64,000 nt of DNA. Origin: Planctomycetota bacterium (lineage in GTDB: Bacteria > Planctomycetota > Brocadiia > SM23-32 > JAKLEA01). The translations under genes and the position numbers were made by a program. The notes under the pieces are model-generated. The model made no database searches. It saw nothing but the letters and a program-made list of their open reading frames with translations, and was not told the origin of the DNA. The stretch's first letter is position 1. Every line of letters starts with the position of its first letter. Location: positions 36,303-100,302 of the forward strand of contig JAKLEA010000023.1 in assembly GCA_022711755.1 (NCBI GenBank), in the 5' to 3' direction. Shown here piece by piece: positions 45,123 to 53,372 of the stretch.

Positions 45123-45181
45123 GGTTCCGCCTCCTGAGTCGCGCACGAGGCCAATCAGACCCCCGTATATCAGAATTTAAC

Positions 45182-45212
45182 AAAGAGGTACCGGCAATTG
45201 CAAGGCCTCTTT
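45182..45212 (-). terminator. Possible terminator between permease and cassette
   Basis: AAAGAGG and CCTCTTT pair across 17 bases, 85 bases past the permease stop. Only GTT follows, so termination would be weak; the site also overlaps a possible promoter for the cassette. Confidence 0.35.
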
Positions 45213-45296
45213 AAAACAGTACAACGCCCGCATCGCCAGTTTCAAGCCTCCCCCGCAATTCCGAGGGCGCCATATTTATCGTGCCGAACTCCGCGG

Positions 45297-46292
45297 CTAA
45301 TGCGTCTTCGCCTTGCGTTTTGCAAGCCTCTTCTCCGCCCGGGCCTTCATGAGTTCGTCGGCCAGGACGCCGATCAGGATGACCCCGCCGACGACGGCGT
45401 ATTCGAGTTCGGACGAAATATCCAGCATGTTGACGATGTTGGGCAGCAGGCGCAGGATGATCGTGCCGATGACGACGCCGACGATTGTCCCCTCCCCCCC
45501 GCGCAGGCTGCACCCGCCGAGAACCGCGCCGGCGATGGCGTAAAGCTCATAGAAATTGCCGAAGTTGGAGGGCTGGAGGGAGTTGACGTTCAGGGCGAAG
45601 AGCAGCCCGGCCAGCCCGGCCATGAGGGAGCAGATCATGTAGGCGGCGATTTCCGCCCTGTCCGTGCGGATGCCGCTGAAGCGGGCGGCCTCCTTGTTGC
45701 GCCCCAGTGCGAAGAGGTGCCGCCCGAAGACGGAGTAATGGAGCAGCACGGCGGCAACCGCCGCGACGCCGAAGAGGAGCGCAAGGGGCATGGGAACCCC
45801 GATCCCCGGAATCATCCCCTTGGCGAAGAACTTGAGCGACTGGAAGCCGATGCCGAAGCCGCAGGTCATGTCCCCGGCGATGAACCGCGCAATGCCGCGA
45901 TAGATCAGCAGGCCGCAAAGCGTCACCACGAAGGGCTGCATGCGGGCCTTGGTTATCAGCAGGCCGTGAATCAGCCCGAGGACAAGGCTGAGGGCCAGGC
46001 AGAGCGGAATGACGACGGCTGGAGAGACCTCCGCGCCGGCCCCGTGCATCATGCTTGCGGAGACGACGCCGACCAGCCCGACCACGCTGCCCACGGAAAG
46101 GTCAATGCCGCCGGTGATGATGACGAACGCTTCTCCGACGGCCAGGATGCCGAACAGTCCGGTCCACGTGGCGACGTTCTGAATGTTCTGGGCGGATTTG
46201 AAGGCAGGGCTGTCGGTCATCAGCGGCTCAATCGCCGCGACGACGACAACCAGGATCACCAGCAGGCCGAACATGCCGAGGACTTTGCGCAT
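45297..46292 (-). CDS. Ribose-type sugar ABC transporter permease
   Basis: A 331-residue inner-membrane protein with about 9-10 hydrophobic helices. The signature GGIDLSVGSVVGLVGV (about 60-75) and LGRNKEAARFSGI with GAVLGGCSLRGGEGTIVGV near the C-terminus identify the RbsC/XylH/YjfF group of carbohydrate permeases. It needs an ATP-binding and a periplasmic binding protein, and neither lies within the window: upstream is a Gfo/Idh/MocA gene (18-base gap) and downstream the foreign-looking cassette. Parts of the operon may have been displaced or lie elsewhere. Confidence 0.93.
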   Translation of the reverse strand: MRKVLGMFGLLVILVVVVAAIEPLMTDSPAFKSAQNIQNVATWTGLFGILAVGEAFVIITGGIDLSVGSVVGLVGVVSASMMHGAGAEVSPAVVIPLCLALSLVLGLIHGLLITKARMQPFVVTLCGLLIYRGIARFIAGDMTCGFGIGFQSLKFFAKGMIPGIGVPMPLALLFGVAAVAAVLLHYSVFGRHLFALGRNKEAARFSGIRTDRAEIAAYMICSLMAGLAGLLFALNVNSLQPSNFGNFYELYAIAGAVLGGCSLRGGEGTIVGVVIGTIILRLLPNIVNMLDISSELEYAVVGGVILIGVLADELMKARAEKRLAKRKAKTH

Positions 46293-46310
46293 TTGCCACT
46301 CCGACAGCCG

Positions 46311-47327
46311 TCACTCAATATTGGGCTTCTTCACCTTCACCGGCGCCCCGCCGTTGTCCGAGGACTCGATCGCGGCGCAGGCGATTGACACCGCCCGCAT
46401 CCCCTCGACATCCGTCGGCACGGGCTGTTTGCCCTTTCTGATCGCCTCGACGAACTGGCGAAGCTCGCGATGCACCGGGTTCTCCTTGCCCTCTTCGGAA
46501 ACCTCCACCGGCGTCTTATCTTTGACGGGCGTTGTAACCTCGACAGTTCCGCCGGTTCCGTTGATGGTTCCGCCGGACATCAGCACGCGCGACCAGCGAG
46601 AACCGGCGTAATCCACCTGCCCGCAGAGGTAATGGCCCACCCCGCCGCCCTTGAAACTCATGTTGACGGAATACGCGCAATGGTGATCCGTCCCGGTCAG
46701 TTTCTCATCCGGGGGGACGGCCAGCGCGGAGACGGTCTCCGGCCATGCGTCGAAGACCTCGCAGATGAAATCAAGCTCGTGAGCGCCGACCTCGAAGAGC
46801 CACCCGCCGCACATGGAGATTTTATTGCGCCAGGGCACGTTCATCCGGCTCAGCGGGCCGCCCATTCGGATTTCGTTGGCCATCAGGGGGACGCCGTATC
46901 TGCCGCTGCGAGCGCAGTCCAGCATGGTCTGCCAGGGCTGGTAGTATCTGAGCACCTGTCCCGTGCCGAGGAAGCGCCCGACCTTGCGGGCCTTTTTGAC
47001 GCAGCGCATGGCGTCCTTGACCGTCAGGGTCAGCGGTTTTTCGCTGAAGACGTGCTTGCCGGCGTCAAGCGCCGCGCATATATGGCCGGCGTGGCAGTCC
47101 GGCGGCGTGGCGACGATGACCGCGTCAATGTCCTTGCGCTCCAGCAGCGCGTCGGCGCTTTCCTCCTCGGCTGCGCCGAGTTCTTTGGCGGCATTGGCGC
47201 TGCGTTCCCGGATGATGTCCGTCACGGCGACGATCTGCGCGCCGTCAACCGTCGCCAGTTGTTCCGCCAGGGAACGGGCCATGCTCCCGCACGCTATGAA
47301 GCCGAAACGAAGGTTTTTCTTCGCCAT
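46311..47327 (-). CDS. Gfo/Idh/MocA-family oxidoreductase
   Basis: A 338-residue cytoplasmic oxidoreductase: GFIACGSMARSLAEQL (Rossmann), IVATPPDCHAGHICAALDAGKHV, EKPLTLTVKD, and MCGGWLFEVGAHELDFICEVF with the active-site His/Asp. Its linkage to a sugar permease (18 bases apart) suggests that it oxidises the transported sugar. Start at 47327; GGAGAC lies upstream. It shares only family-level similarity with the three other members in the window. Confidence 0.92.
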   Translation of the reverse strand: MAKKNLRFGFIACGSMARSLAEQLATVDGAQIVAVTDIIRERSANAAKELGAAEEESADALLERKDIDAVIVATPPDCHAGHICAALDAGKHVFSEKPLTLTVKDAMRCVKKARKVGRFLGTGQVLRYYQPWQTMLDCARSGRYGVPLMANEIRMGGPLSRMNVPWRNKISMCGGWLFEVGAHELDFICEVFDAWPETVSALAVPPDEKLTGTDHHCAYSVNMSFKGGGVGHYLCGQVDYAGSRWSRVLMSGGTINGTGGTVEVTTPVKDKTPVEVSEEGKENPVHRELRQFVEAIRKGKQPVPTDVEGMRAVSIACAAIESSDNGGAPVKVKKPNIE

Positions 47328-47617
47328 TGCGCCAGTCTCCGAATGAAGTGTGTGTAGCGGGTACTGTAAAGCGCGCGGCGGTCGAAGCCGTCGCCTTGCG
47401 CGTCACTGCGCCGCCGCCGCAGTTGGGGGAAAGCATAATGGCGCGGGCGTCGCGCCGCAAGGCGAAAGCGCGGGCGCGCGGCGTGGGCGCGCGAATCGTC
47501 AATTGCGAGCGTCATCCATCGGATTGCAGGACTGCGGCAGCTCCGGCCCCGATTGCCGTCAGCAAAAACCCGCTTGACCGAATCAAAACAGGTCATACGG
47601 ATGAATACGCTCTTCCA
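47328..47617. other. Intergenic region, no gene seen
   Basis: 290 bases between the oxidoreductase start and the end of the DUF4874/DUF4832 gene. No conserved frame, RNA gene or strong promoter could be recognised. Confidence 0.5.
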
Positions 47618-49264
47618 TCATTCCGAAATTTTCATCGTTCCAATGACGTTGACGCCGAACCTGCCCTCTTCGTCGGTCCACCACTCAACATCCCGATTCG
47701 CCGCGCGGATGGCGTATCGCGGGTCATGGCGCAAGTTCTCCGCCGCGTCGGGCATCCAAAACCCGATCCTGTAGACGCCCTTCTCAAAATCCATCGGCAA
47801 GGTGAAACGCGTTTTGATCTCGTGCCGGAGCGGCTCGAATGAGGCGTCACCCGGCTTATGCGGCTGCCACTGGCGCGGGTCGGCCCCGGCAACCTGAAAA
47901 ACGGTCGCCCTCCCCCCCGAATCAATTAGCGCGATGAAGACCGGGCGCGGATTGTGGATGACCGAGAAGCCGCGATTTACGAGTTCGATCGCGACCTCGA
48001 CGCTCCCGCCCGGCCTGACGCTCCGCGGGAAGGTTGCCCGCAGGAGTTCAATGCGATATCCCAGGTGATCCCGGATGTATTCGAACTGCGTCCGATCCGT
48101 CGCGTTTCCGGCGGAGTCGCTGAAGTAGCCGTCGGAAACAGGCAGTCGCGCCGCCGTCGCCTGCTCGATCGTCATGGGCGTCTTCATCCAGTCGTCAATC
48201 GAGAACGGCTTGCCCTCGCGCTCGGAATAACTGTGCGCAAGGCTGAAGCTGGAGTAGTGATGGAGGCGCAGCCTGACCGCCGCGCGAAGCCCGTCAACCT
48301 TTCCCCCCTGATCGGCCCAGAAGAGTTCGCCGTCAACGGGGACATAAGGGCTTTCACCGGTCATGTAATCGAACTCGGGATTACCGGGATTGGAGAAAAG
48401 GGGCGGCTCGGTCCACGTTCCGCCGCAGGTGTTCCCGGCCAGGAAGCCGTCATTGTTGAAGCCTATCCGCGCCGCCGGAGACGTACCATGCGCCGTTTCC
48501 GCATTCACGACGATGTGCCCGCCAAGGATGGGATTGCTCAGCACCCATCGTTTATATTTCGGAACGCGGACCTGCGTCATGCGGTCTTCGGGCAGGGCGG
48601 CCAGCACCTTCGCCATGATCTTCGCAAGTGAGGCGTGATTCGCCTCGTGTCCTTTTGCCGAGCTGTGCCATTCGCCCCATGCGCCGACGAATCCGGCCTG
48701 CATGACGAAGATGACGTCGCTGTTGCGGCGGATGACGGGCGTCAACTGTTCGATGTGTCCGAGAATCCGGTCGAGTTCCGGACCGCTCTTGCGATCCATG
48801 TCCCTTTCGTAGGCGAAGCGCAGCACCGCCTTCAGCCCGTGGCGTCGCAGGTTGTCCATGCTGCGCTGGAGGCAGACGAGTTTTTCGTCTGATATCGGCC
48901 CGTCCAGAAAGCCGTCTAGGTAGCAGTAAGTCTGCGCCAGAGTGAGGCCGTGGCGTTCGTATTGCAACGCGTCGCGAATCCACCACTCATCGCGGTAGCC
49001 GGGAGAGACCTTGCCGACGAGGTGATGGGCCGGCCCCCAGACGCTGGAGCCTTCCGGCTCCGCGAAGAGGGTTTCAATGCGCAGTCCGCGCTCCGGATTT
49101 CGGAGTCCGTCGCGCCCGCCGGGGTCGTCCGGTCTGATTCCGTGGAACTCGATTGTCGTCATATCGGATTTCACGGCGCGATCTGCGCCGCCCCCGGACC
49201 GACGCGAAACTGAGATCAGCAAAATCGTCGCGAAGACGATGCCGAAAGACAAACTGACCTTCAT
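47618..49264 (-). CDS. Exported DUF4874/DUF4832-type protein
   Basis: A 548-residue protein with an N-terminal hydrophobic signal (MKVSLSFGIVFATILLISVS). The N-terminal half fits DUF4874, a TIM-barrel-like region (NPERGLRIET, LAQTYCYLDGFLDGPISDEKL, LKAVLRFAYERD, VMQAGFVGAWGEWHSS with conserved acidic residues). The C-terminal half fits DUF4832 (FNNDGFLAG, DGELFWADQ, LHHYSSFSLAHSYSE, VEVAIELVNRGFSVIHNPRPVF), ending in a beta-sandwich. This pair is found in secreted proteins thought to act on polysaccharides. The start at 49264 has GGGAG 7 bases upstream; the frame extends to 49423 without conservation. Confidence 0.8.
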   Translation of the reverse strand: MKVSLSFGIVFATILLISVSRRSGGGADRAVKSDMTTIEFHGIRPDDPGGRDGLRNPERGLRIETLFAEPEGSSVWGPAHHLVGKVSPGYRDEWWIRDALQYERHGLTLAQTYCYLDGFLDGPISDEKLVCLQRSMDNLRRHGLKAVLRFAYERDMDRKSGPELDRILGHIEQLTPVIRRNSDVIFVMQAGFVGAWGEWHSSAKGHEANHASLAKIMAKVLAALPEDRMTQVRVPKYKRWVLSNPILGGHIVVNAETAHGTSPAARIGFNNDGFLAGNTCGGTWTEPPLFSNPGNPEFDYMTGESPYVPVDGELFWADQGGKVDGLRAAVRLRLHHYSSFSLAHSYSEREGKPFSIDDWMKTPMTIEQATAARLPVSDGYFSDSAGNATDRTQFEYIRDHLGYRIELLRATFPRSVRPGGSVEVAIELVNRGFSVIHNPRPVFIALIDSGGRATVFQVAGADPRQWQPHKPGDASFEPLRHEIKTRFTLPMDFEKGVYRIGFWMPDAAENLRHDPRYAIRAANRDVEWWTDEEGRFGVNVIGTMKISE

Positions 49265-49342
49265 CGGCGTCTCCCTGTCGGCGGCGAGAATATCCTGTGT
49301 TACGCAACGATACCGCGATGGAAGCCTGGCTTCCCGCTCCGA

Positions 49343-49375
49343 AGGCCTGAGCATGGCTCCAGCGCTCCAGGGGAT
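49343..49375. repeat. Dispersed palindromic element, copy 2
   Basis: A 33-base unit around CTGAGCATGGCTCCAG with 27 of 33 positions matching the unit at 20520-20552. It lies in the 143-base gap between zwf and the DUF4874/DUF4832 gene. Confidence 0.6.
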
Positions 49376-49407
49376 TGCGAACAGGGCGCTCAGTGTGGCC
49401 CGGCCGC

Positions 49408-50943
49408 CTACGGCTTCCGCCACTCCCGCCCGTCGCGCCGCATCAGTTCCTCAGCTTCATCCGGTCCCCACGTTCCGGCGGCGTAGGGCAGCGGGGCGTA
49501 TCGCGCCGGCTCGGTCTCCCATGCCTTCAGGACGGGCGTCAGCAGGTCCCATGAGACCTCCAGGCAATCCTGGCGGATGAAAAGCGTCCGATCCCCCAGC
49601 ATGCAGTCCAGAAGCAGGCGTTCGTATGCGTCCGGCGGATGCCCGCCGAAGACCTCCTGGTAGCTGAAGTCCATCGTGAGGGAACTCATGCAGGACCTAG
49701 GGCCGGGATGCTTAACCTGAACAGTCAGCGCAACGCCTTCCTCCGGTTGCACGTTGAGGACAAGCGCGTTGGGCGGCATGGCCTCCGCCGGGACATGCCG
49801 GAAGATCGAATGCGGCACGCGCTTGAAGACGACGGCGATCTCGCTGACGCGGCGCGGCAGGCGCTTCCCGCTGCGGAGATAGAACGGCGCGGCCCGCCAG
49901 CGCCAGTTATCAATCATCAGTTTCGCGGCGACGAAGGTCTCAACGCGCGAATCCGGGGCAACGCCCTTCTCCTCGCGATAGGCCGCCGCCTCAGCGCCGC
50001 CGACCGTTCCGCGCCCGTACTGGCCCCTTACGATGAATCGTCCGTAATCATCCGGCGCGAACGGGCGTATCGCGCGCAGGAGTTTGACCTTCTCGTCGAG
50101 AACGCCCGCGGCGTCGAAGGACGATGGCGGCTCCATCGCAACCAGCGACAGCATCTGGAGCATGTGATTCTGGAACATGTCCCGCAGCAGTCCGGCCTGC
50201 TCGAAGTATCCCGCGCGATGTTCAACACCGAGCGATTCGGCCACTGTAATCTGCACGTGATCAACAAGATCGCGGTTCCAGAGCGGCTCGAACACGGCGT
50301 TTGCGAAGCGGAACATGAGGATGTTCTGGACGGTTTCCTTGCCCAGGTAGTGGTCAATTCTGTATATGCGGTCTTCGTCGAGATAGCGCTGCATCTCGCG
50401 GTTGAGGGCGCGGGCGGTTGCGGCGTCGAGTCCGAATGGTTTTTCCGCTACCACGCGGACCCACGGCGATCCGGCTTCCGCCTGGGCAGTCATGCCGTAG
50501 GTCCACAGCCTGTTGACGATCGGCGCAAAGAGCGCGGGGGGCATCGCCATGTAAAAGAGACGGTTCCCGCCCGTCGCGAACGCGGCGTCCAGCGCCTCAA
50601 GGCGGGCACAAAGCCGCGTCGCAAGGTCGGCGCCCTCGTAGTCAACGGCCTCGTAATGGCAGCGCCGGAGAAAGGCCTGCGCCTGCGCCCCGCCTTCGGC
50701 ATCCCTGATCGCGCCGGCGACCCGGTCGCGGAACGCGTCATCGCCCATCGCCGTCCTGGCGCATCCCAGGACGTAAAATTTCTCCGGCACAAGCCCCCGC
50801 CTGAAAAGACCGAACAAGGCAGGCAAAAGCTTGCGTTGTGTCAGGTCCCCCGATGCGCCGAAGATGACGACGCCGCACGGGCCGGCGCGTTCCTCAACGC
50901 ACGCCGCCCCCTGGCCAGGCATTTGTGCTGCTTCCCGAGGCAT
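49408..50943 (-). CDS. zwf: Glucose-6-phosphate 1-dehydrogenase
   Basis: A 511-residue G6PD catalysing the first oxidative step of the pentose phosphate or Entner-Doudoroff route. NADP site VVIFGASGDLTQRKLLPALF at 25-44, catalytic RIDHYLGKETVQN with His/Lys, VRVVAEKPFG, and RSGKRLPRRVSEIAVVFK near 375. Length is normal. No pgl, gnd or edd lies next to it. Another ATG at codon 8 (50922) is possible; AAGGAGCG is far (12 bases) from the first ATG. It is divergent from psd, with 233 bases between. Confidence 0.96.
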   Translation of the reverse strand: MPREAAQMPGQGAACVEERAGPCGVVIFGASGDLTQRKLLPALFGLFRRGLVPEKFYVLGCARTAMGDDAFRDRVAGAIRDAEGGAQAQAFLRRCHYEAVDYEGADLATRLCARLEALDAAFATGGNRLFYMAMPPALFAPIVNRLWTYGMTAQAEAGSPWVRVVAEKPFGLDAATARALNREMQRYLDEDRIYRIDHYLGKETVQNILMFRFANAVFEPLWNRDLVDHVQITVAESLGVEHRAGYFEQAGLLRDMFQNHMLQMLSLVAMEPPSSFDAAGVLDEKVKLLRAIRPFAPDDYGRFIVRGQYGRGTVGGAEAAAYREEKGVAPDSRVETFVAAKLMIDNWRWRAAPFYLRSGKRLPRRVSEIAVVFKRVPHSIFRHVPAEAMPPNALVLNVQPEEGVALTVQVKHPGPRSCMSSLTMDFSYQEVFGGHPPDAYERLLLDCMLGDRTLFIRQDCLEVSWDLLTPVLKAWETEPARYAPLPYAAGTWGPDEAEELMRRDGREWRKP

Positions 50944-51069
50944 GTCTGCGGGCGCTCCTTCAACCGCCGAACAATAATAACCACGTTGACGCCATGCGCC
51001 TCCGTCCGCATGATGGAAAGGCTAATCGCCGCGCGGCAGCTTGTCAAACCGTCATCGCGCTGAAAACGA

Positions 51070-51099
51070 TTGCCCCGGCCAGCGGGTTCGTGATACGAT
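51070..51099 (+). promoter_or_regulatory. Possible promoter for psd
   Basis: TTGCCC (51070-51075), 18 bases, TACGAT (51094-51099), about 78 bases before psd. Confidence 0.35.
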
Positions 51100-51176
51100 C
51101 AGGCTGCGTTGATGTCCGGCTAATGGGCGCGCCGCGCGCCTGCCGCCTTTCAAACAATCCATCCCGGCGTGAAACG

Positions 51177-51830
51177 ATGAAGATACCATTGACTCCTTAC
51201 GGTAAGAACGAGATGACGCTCTGGGGCGGCGCGCTCTGCCTGTGCATTATCGGCGCATTGTTCCTGTATCCGGCCGCGTCAATCCCCTTTATCATCATCC
51301 TGATATGGCTTGTCTCCTTCTTCAGGGACCCGGAGCGCGCAAGCCCGCAGGACCCGAAACTCATTCTCTGCCCGTGCGACGGCGTCGTAGTGGACATCTG
51401 CGCGGTCAAGGACGATCGCTACCTGAAGGGCGAAGCCGTCCGGATCGGGGTGTTCATGTCCGTGTTCAGCGTGCACGTGAATCGAAGCCCGTGCGCCGGG
51501 ACCGTGCAGTTCGTCAGCAAGGAAAAGGGCGGCTACTTGAACGCGATGCGTCCGGACTGCCCGGATAAGAACTTCCGCCAGTACGTCGGGCTTCAAAGGC
51601 CGGACGGCCGGAAAATCATGTTCAGCCAGATCTCCGGGTTCGTGGCGCGCCGGATCGTCTGCGCGGTGGCCCCGGGGAGCAGTCTTAAAGCCGGCGAGCG
51701 TTTCGGCATGATCAAGTTCGGCTCCCGGTGCGAGGTCTATCTGCCCAAATCCGAGCGCTACGGGATCAAGGCAAAGATCGGCGACAAGACGACGGCAGGG
51801 GTCACGATACTGGCGGAGCTACAGTCCTGA
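51177..51830 (+). CDS. psd: Phosphatidylserine decarboxylase, short (archaeal-type) form
   Basis: A 217-residue proenzyme that makes phosphatidylethanolamine from phosphatidylserine. Two hydrophobic segments lie near the N-terminus (about 15-45), then FRDPERASPQDPKLILCPCDG, the core VFMSVFSVHVNRSPCAGTV with the catalytic His, and the self-cleavage site in GMIKFGSRCEVYLP, where Ser183 would become the pyruvoyl group. The short form with GSR fits the PSD-A group. Its usual partner pssA is absent nearby. The ATG at 51177 precedes the first conserved residue; the longer frame from 50925 is unlikely. Confidence 0.92.
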   Translation: MKIPLTPYGKNEMTLWGGALCLCIIGALFLYPAASIPFIIILIWLVSFFRDPERASPQDPKLILCPCDGVVVDICAVKDDRYLKGEAVRIGVFMSVFSVHVNRSPCAGTVQFVSKEKGGYLNAMRPDCPDKNFRQYVGLQRPDGRKIMFSQISGFVARRIVCAVAPGSSLKAGERFGMIKFGSRCEVYLPKSERYGIKAKIGDKTTAGVTILAELQS

Positions 51831-51867
51831 TCGCGGCGCGGACGCCGCGGGCGAGGCATGTGCCCTC

Positions 51868-53283
51868 ATGCGGGATTTCATCGAGTGCTTTCTGGACGAC
51901 GAATACATCTCCGGGCATGACAATATCGTGCGGCGGCTGTATCCGGCCTACAAGCTGCGATGGAATCCCGTCCTGCGCCCGGAGCATCCGTGGGAGATGG
52001 CGGACCCGCCGGCAATGACCGCGCCGAGCGTCGTGAAACACGTCGGCTCCGCTGATATTGCTATGTATTATCGTTGCCGCGGCGCGCGGGACGGCAGGTG
52101 GATGGTCTGCATGGCGGAATCCGCGGACGGCCGCTCCTGGCACAAGCCCGCGCTGGAAATCCATCGCTCGGGGATCAAGGGCGACCGCACCAACATCCTC
52201 GTCCGCGTTCCCGACGGAATTGACGAAATCCTCTCCTTCTGGGTTCTGCGCAATCCATACCCGGAGGAAAGCTACATCTTCCTCGCGCTCGTCGAAACAC
52301 TGGACGAGGACGGACGGCGCAGCGCCCACGTCCTCGGCTCGATGGACGCGATCCACTGGGACATCTCCCGCAAGCACACCTTTCTAACCCGCCAAGGCGA
52401 CGCGCGCCCGAGCCTGCTGCGCTGCGACGACGGCCTCTTCCGCGCATTCATCCTCGCCGACGCCGGATCCGGATTCCGGACGATTGACGCCATGTGCAGC
52501 ACGGACCTTGTGGACTGGTCCGCGCCGGAGTCCCTGCTTTCAATCACCGATGAAGATGCGGTATCAGGCGTCAGGTTGATGGGAATGAACCCCACGAAGC
52601 TGGGGCCTTTTTACCTCGGGCTGCTCTCCGTAAGCGCCGCAGGCTGCGCCGGCGGGGATTCTGCCGGGCCGGCGCGGCTTGAGCTTGCCTTCAGCCGCGA
52701 CGGCGCGCGCTGGGGAAGAGTCTGCCCCGGCTGCGCATTTGTCGAGCCGGGGGAGCCGGGTTCCTGGGATGCTGGCATGGTCTGCCAAAGTTCGGGACTC
52801 TTCGAGATCGGCAACGCGTGGCTCCTGACATACGGCGCAGGCGCGGAGTCCGGCGAATCGAACCCGCCTCTGAACATAGGCGTTGCGTGGACGGAGCGTG
52901 GGCGCATCATCGGGATACATCAGGCGGACTCCGAACGCTGCGGAACGCTCATCACGACGCCGGTGGCGCTTGAAGGCGGAAACCTGATCATTAATGCGGA
53001 CAACGCCCGCGGAATCAGAATCTCCCTCCTGACGGATGATAACCAGCCCGTCGCCGGGGCCGCAGCCGCCAACTCCAGGCTCGGAAGAAAGGACGATTGC
53101 CGCTGGATCGTCACCTGGGAGGACGCAACCGGCGCGGAATCCTTCAATGCCGCCGCCTGCCCGAAGCCTTTGAAGATATGCTTTGAGATCAGCGGCGGGG
53201 CGGTCCTCCATGCCTTTGAGACCGCCCATGAACAGGGCAGGCCGTACCAGGTCAACATACGGGATTTCTCAAGACCCAGTTGA
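51868..53283 (+). CDS. Beta-propeller glycosidase-like protein
   Basis: A 471-residue cytoplasmic protein with repeated propeller-like strands (MYYRCRGARDGRWMVCMAESADGRSWHKP, split here by the eye into Y-R..W and S-x-D-G-x-x-W elements; AFSRDGARWGR; GSMDAIHWD; CSTDLVDW). S-x-D-x-x-x-W segments recall five-bladed GH43/GH32/GH130-like or sialidase-like folds. LLTYGAGAESG and NIGVAWTERG occupy the last blade, and a C-terminal beta domain (about 370-471) follows. The substrate is unknown and catalytic carboxylates are not assignable. It starts 38 bases after psd and is on the same strand. Confidence 0.7.
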   Translation: MRDFIECFLDDEYISGHDNIVRRLYPAYKLRWNPVLRPEHPWEMADPPAMTAPSVVKHVGSADIAMYYRCRGARDGRWMVCMAESADGRSWHKPALEIHRSGIKGDRTNILVRVPDGIDEILSFWVLRNPYPEESYIFLALVETLDEDGRRSAHVLGSMDAIHWDISRKHTFLTRQGDARPSLLRCDDGLFRAFILADAGSGFRTIDAMCSTDLVDWSAPESLLSITDEDAVSGVRLMGMNPTKLGPFYLGLLSVSAAGCAGGDSAGPARLELAFSRDGARWGRVCPGCAFVEPGEPGSWDAGMVCQSSGLFEIGNAWLLTYGAGAESGESNPPLNIGVAWTERGRIIGIHQADSERCGTLITTPVALEGGNLIINADNARGIRISLLTDDNQPVAGAAAANSRLGRKDDCRWIVTWEDATGAESFNAAACPKPLKICFEISGGAVLHAFETAHEQGRPYQVNIRDFSRPS

Positions 53284-53372
53284 GCCGCTGTCAAGGTCCG
53301 CGTTCCGAAAAAACTGAATCCCGGATACGATTGCATCGCCGCCGGTTCATCCGCGGCTCGGATTGCGCTTCA

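Noticed and set aside
45198..46388. Plus-strand 396-codon frame opposite the ABC permease
   Set aside because: Composition (rich in Asp, His, Gln, Gly repeats) is that of an antisense frame of a GC-rich gene; the opposite strand encodes a clear permease.
49639..51063. Plus-strand 474-codon frame opposite zwf
   Set aside because: Shadow of a textbook glucose-6-phosphate dehydrogenase.
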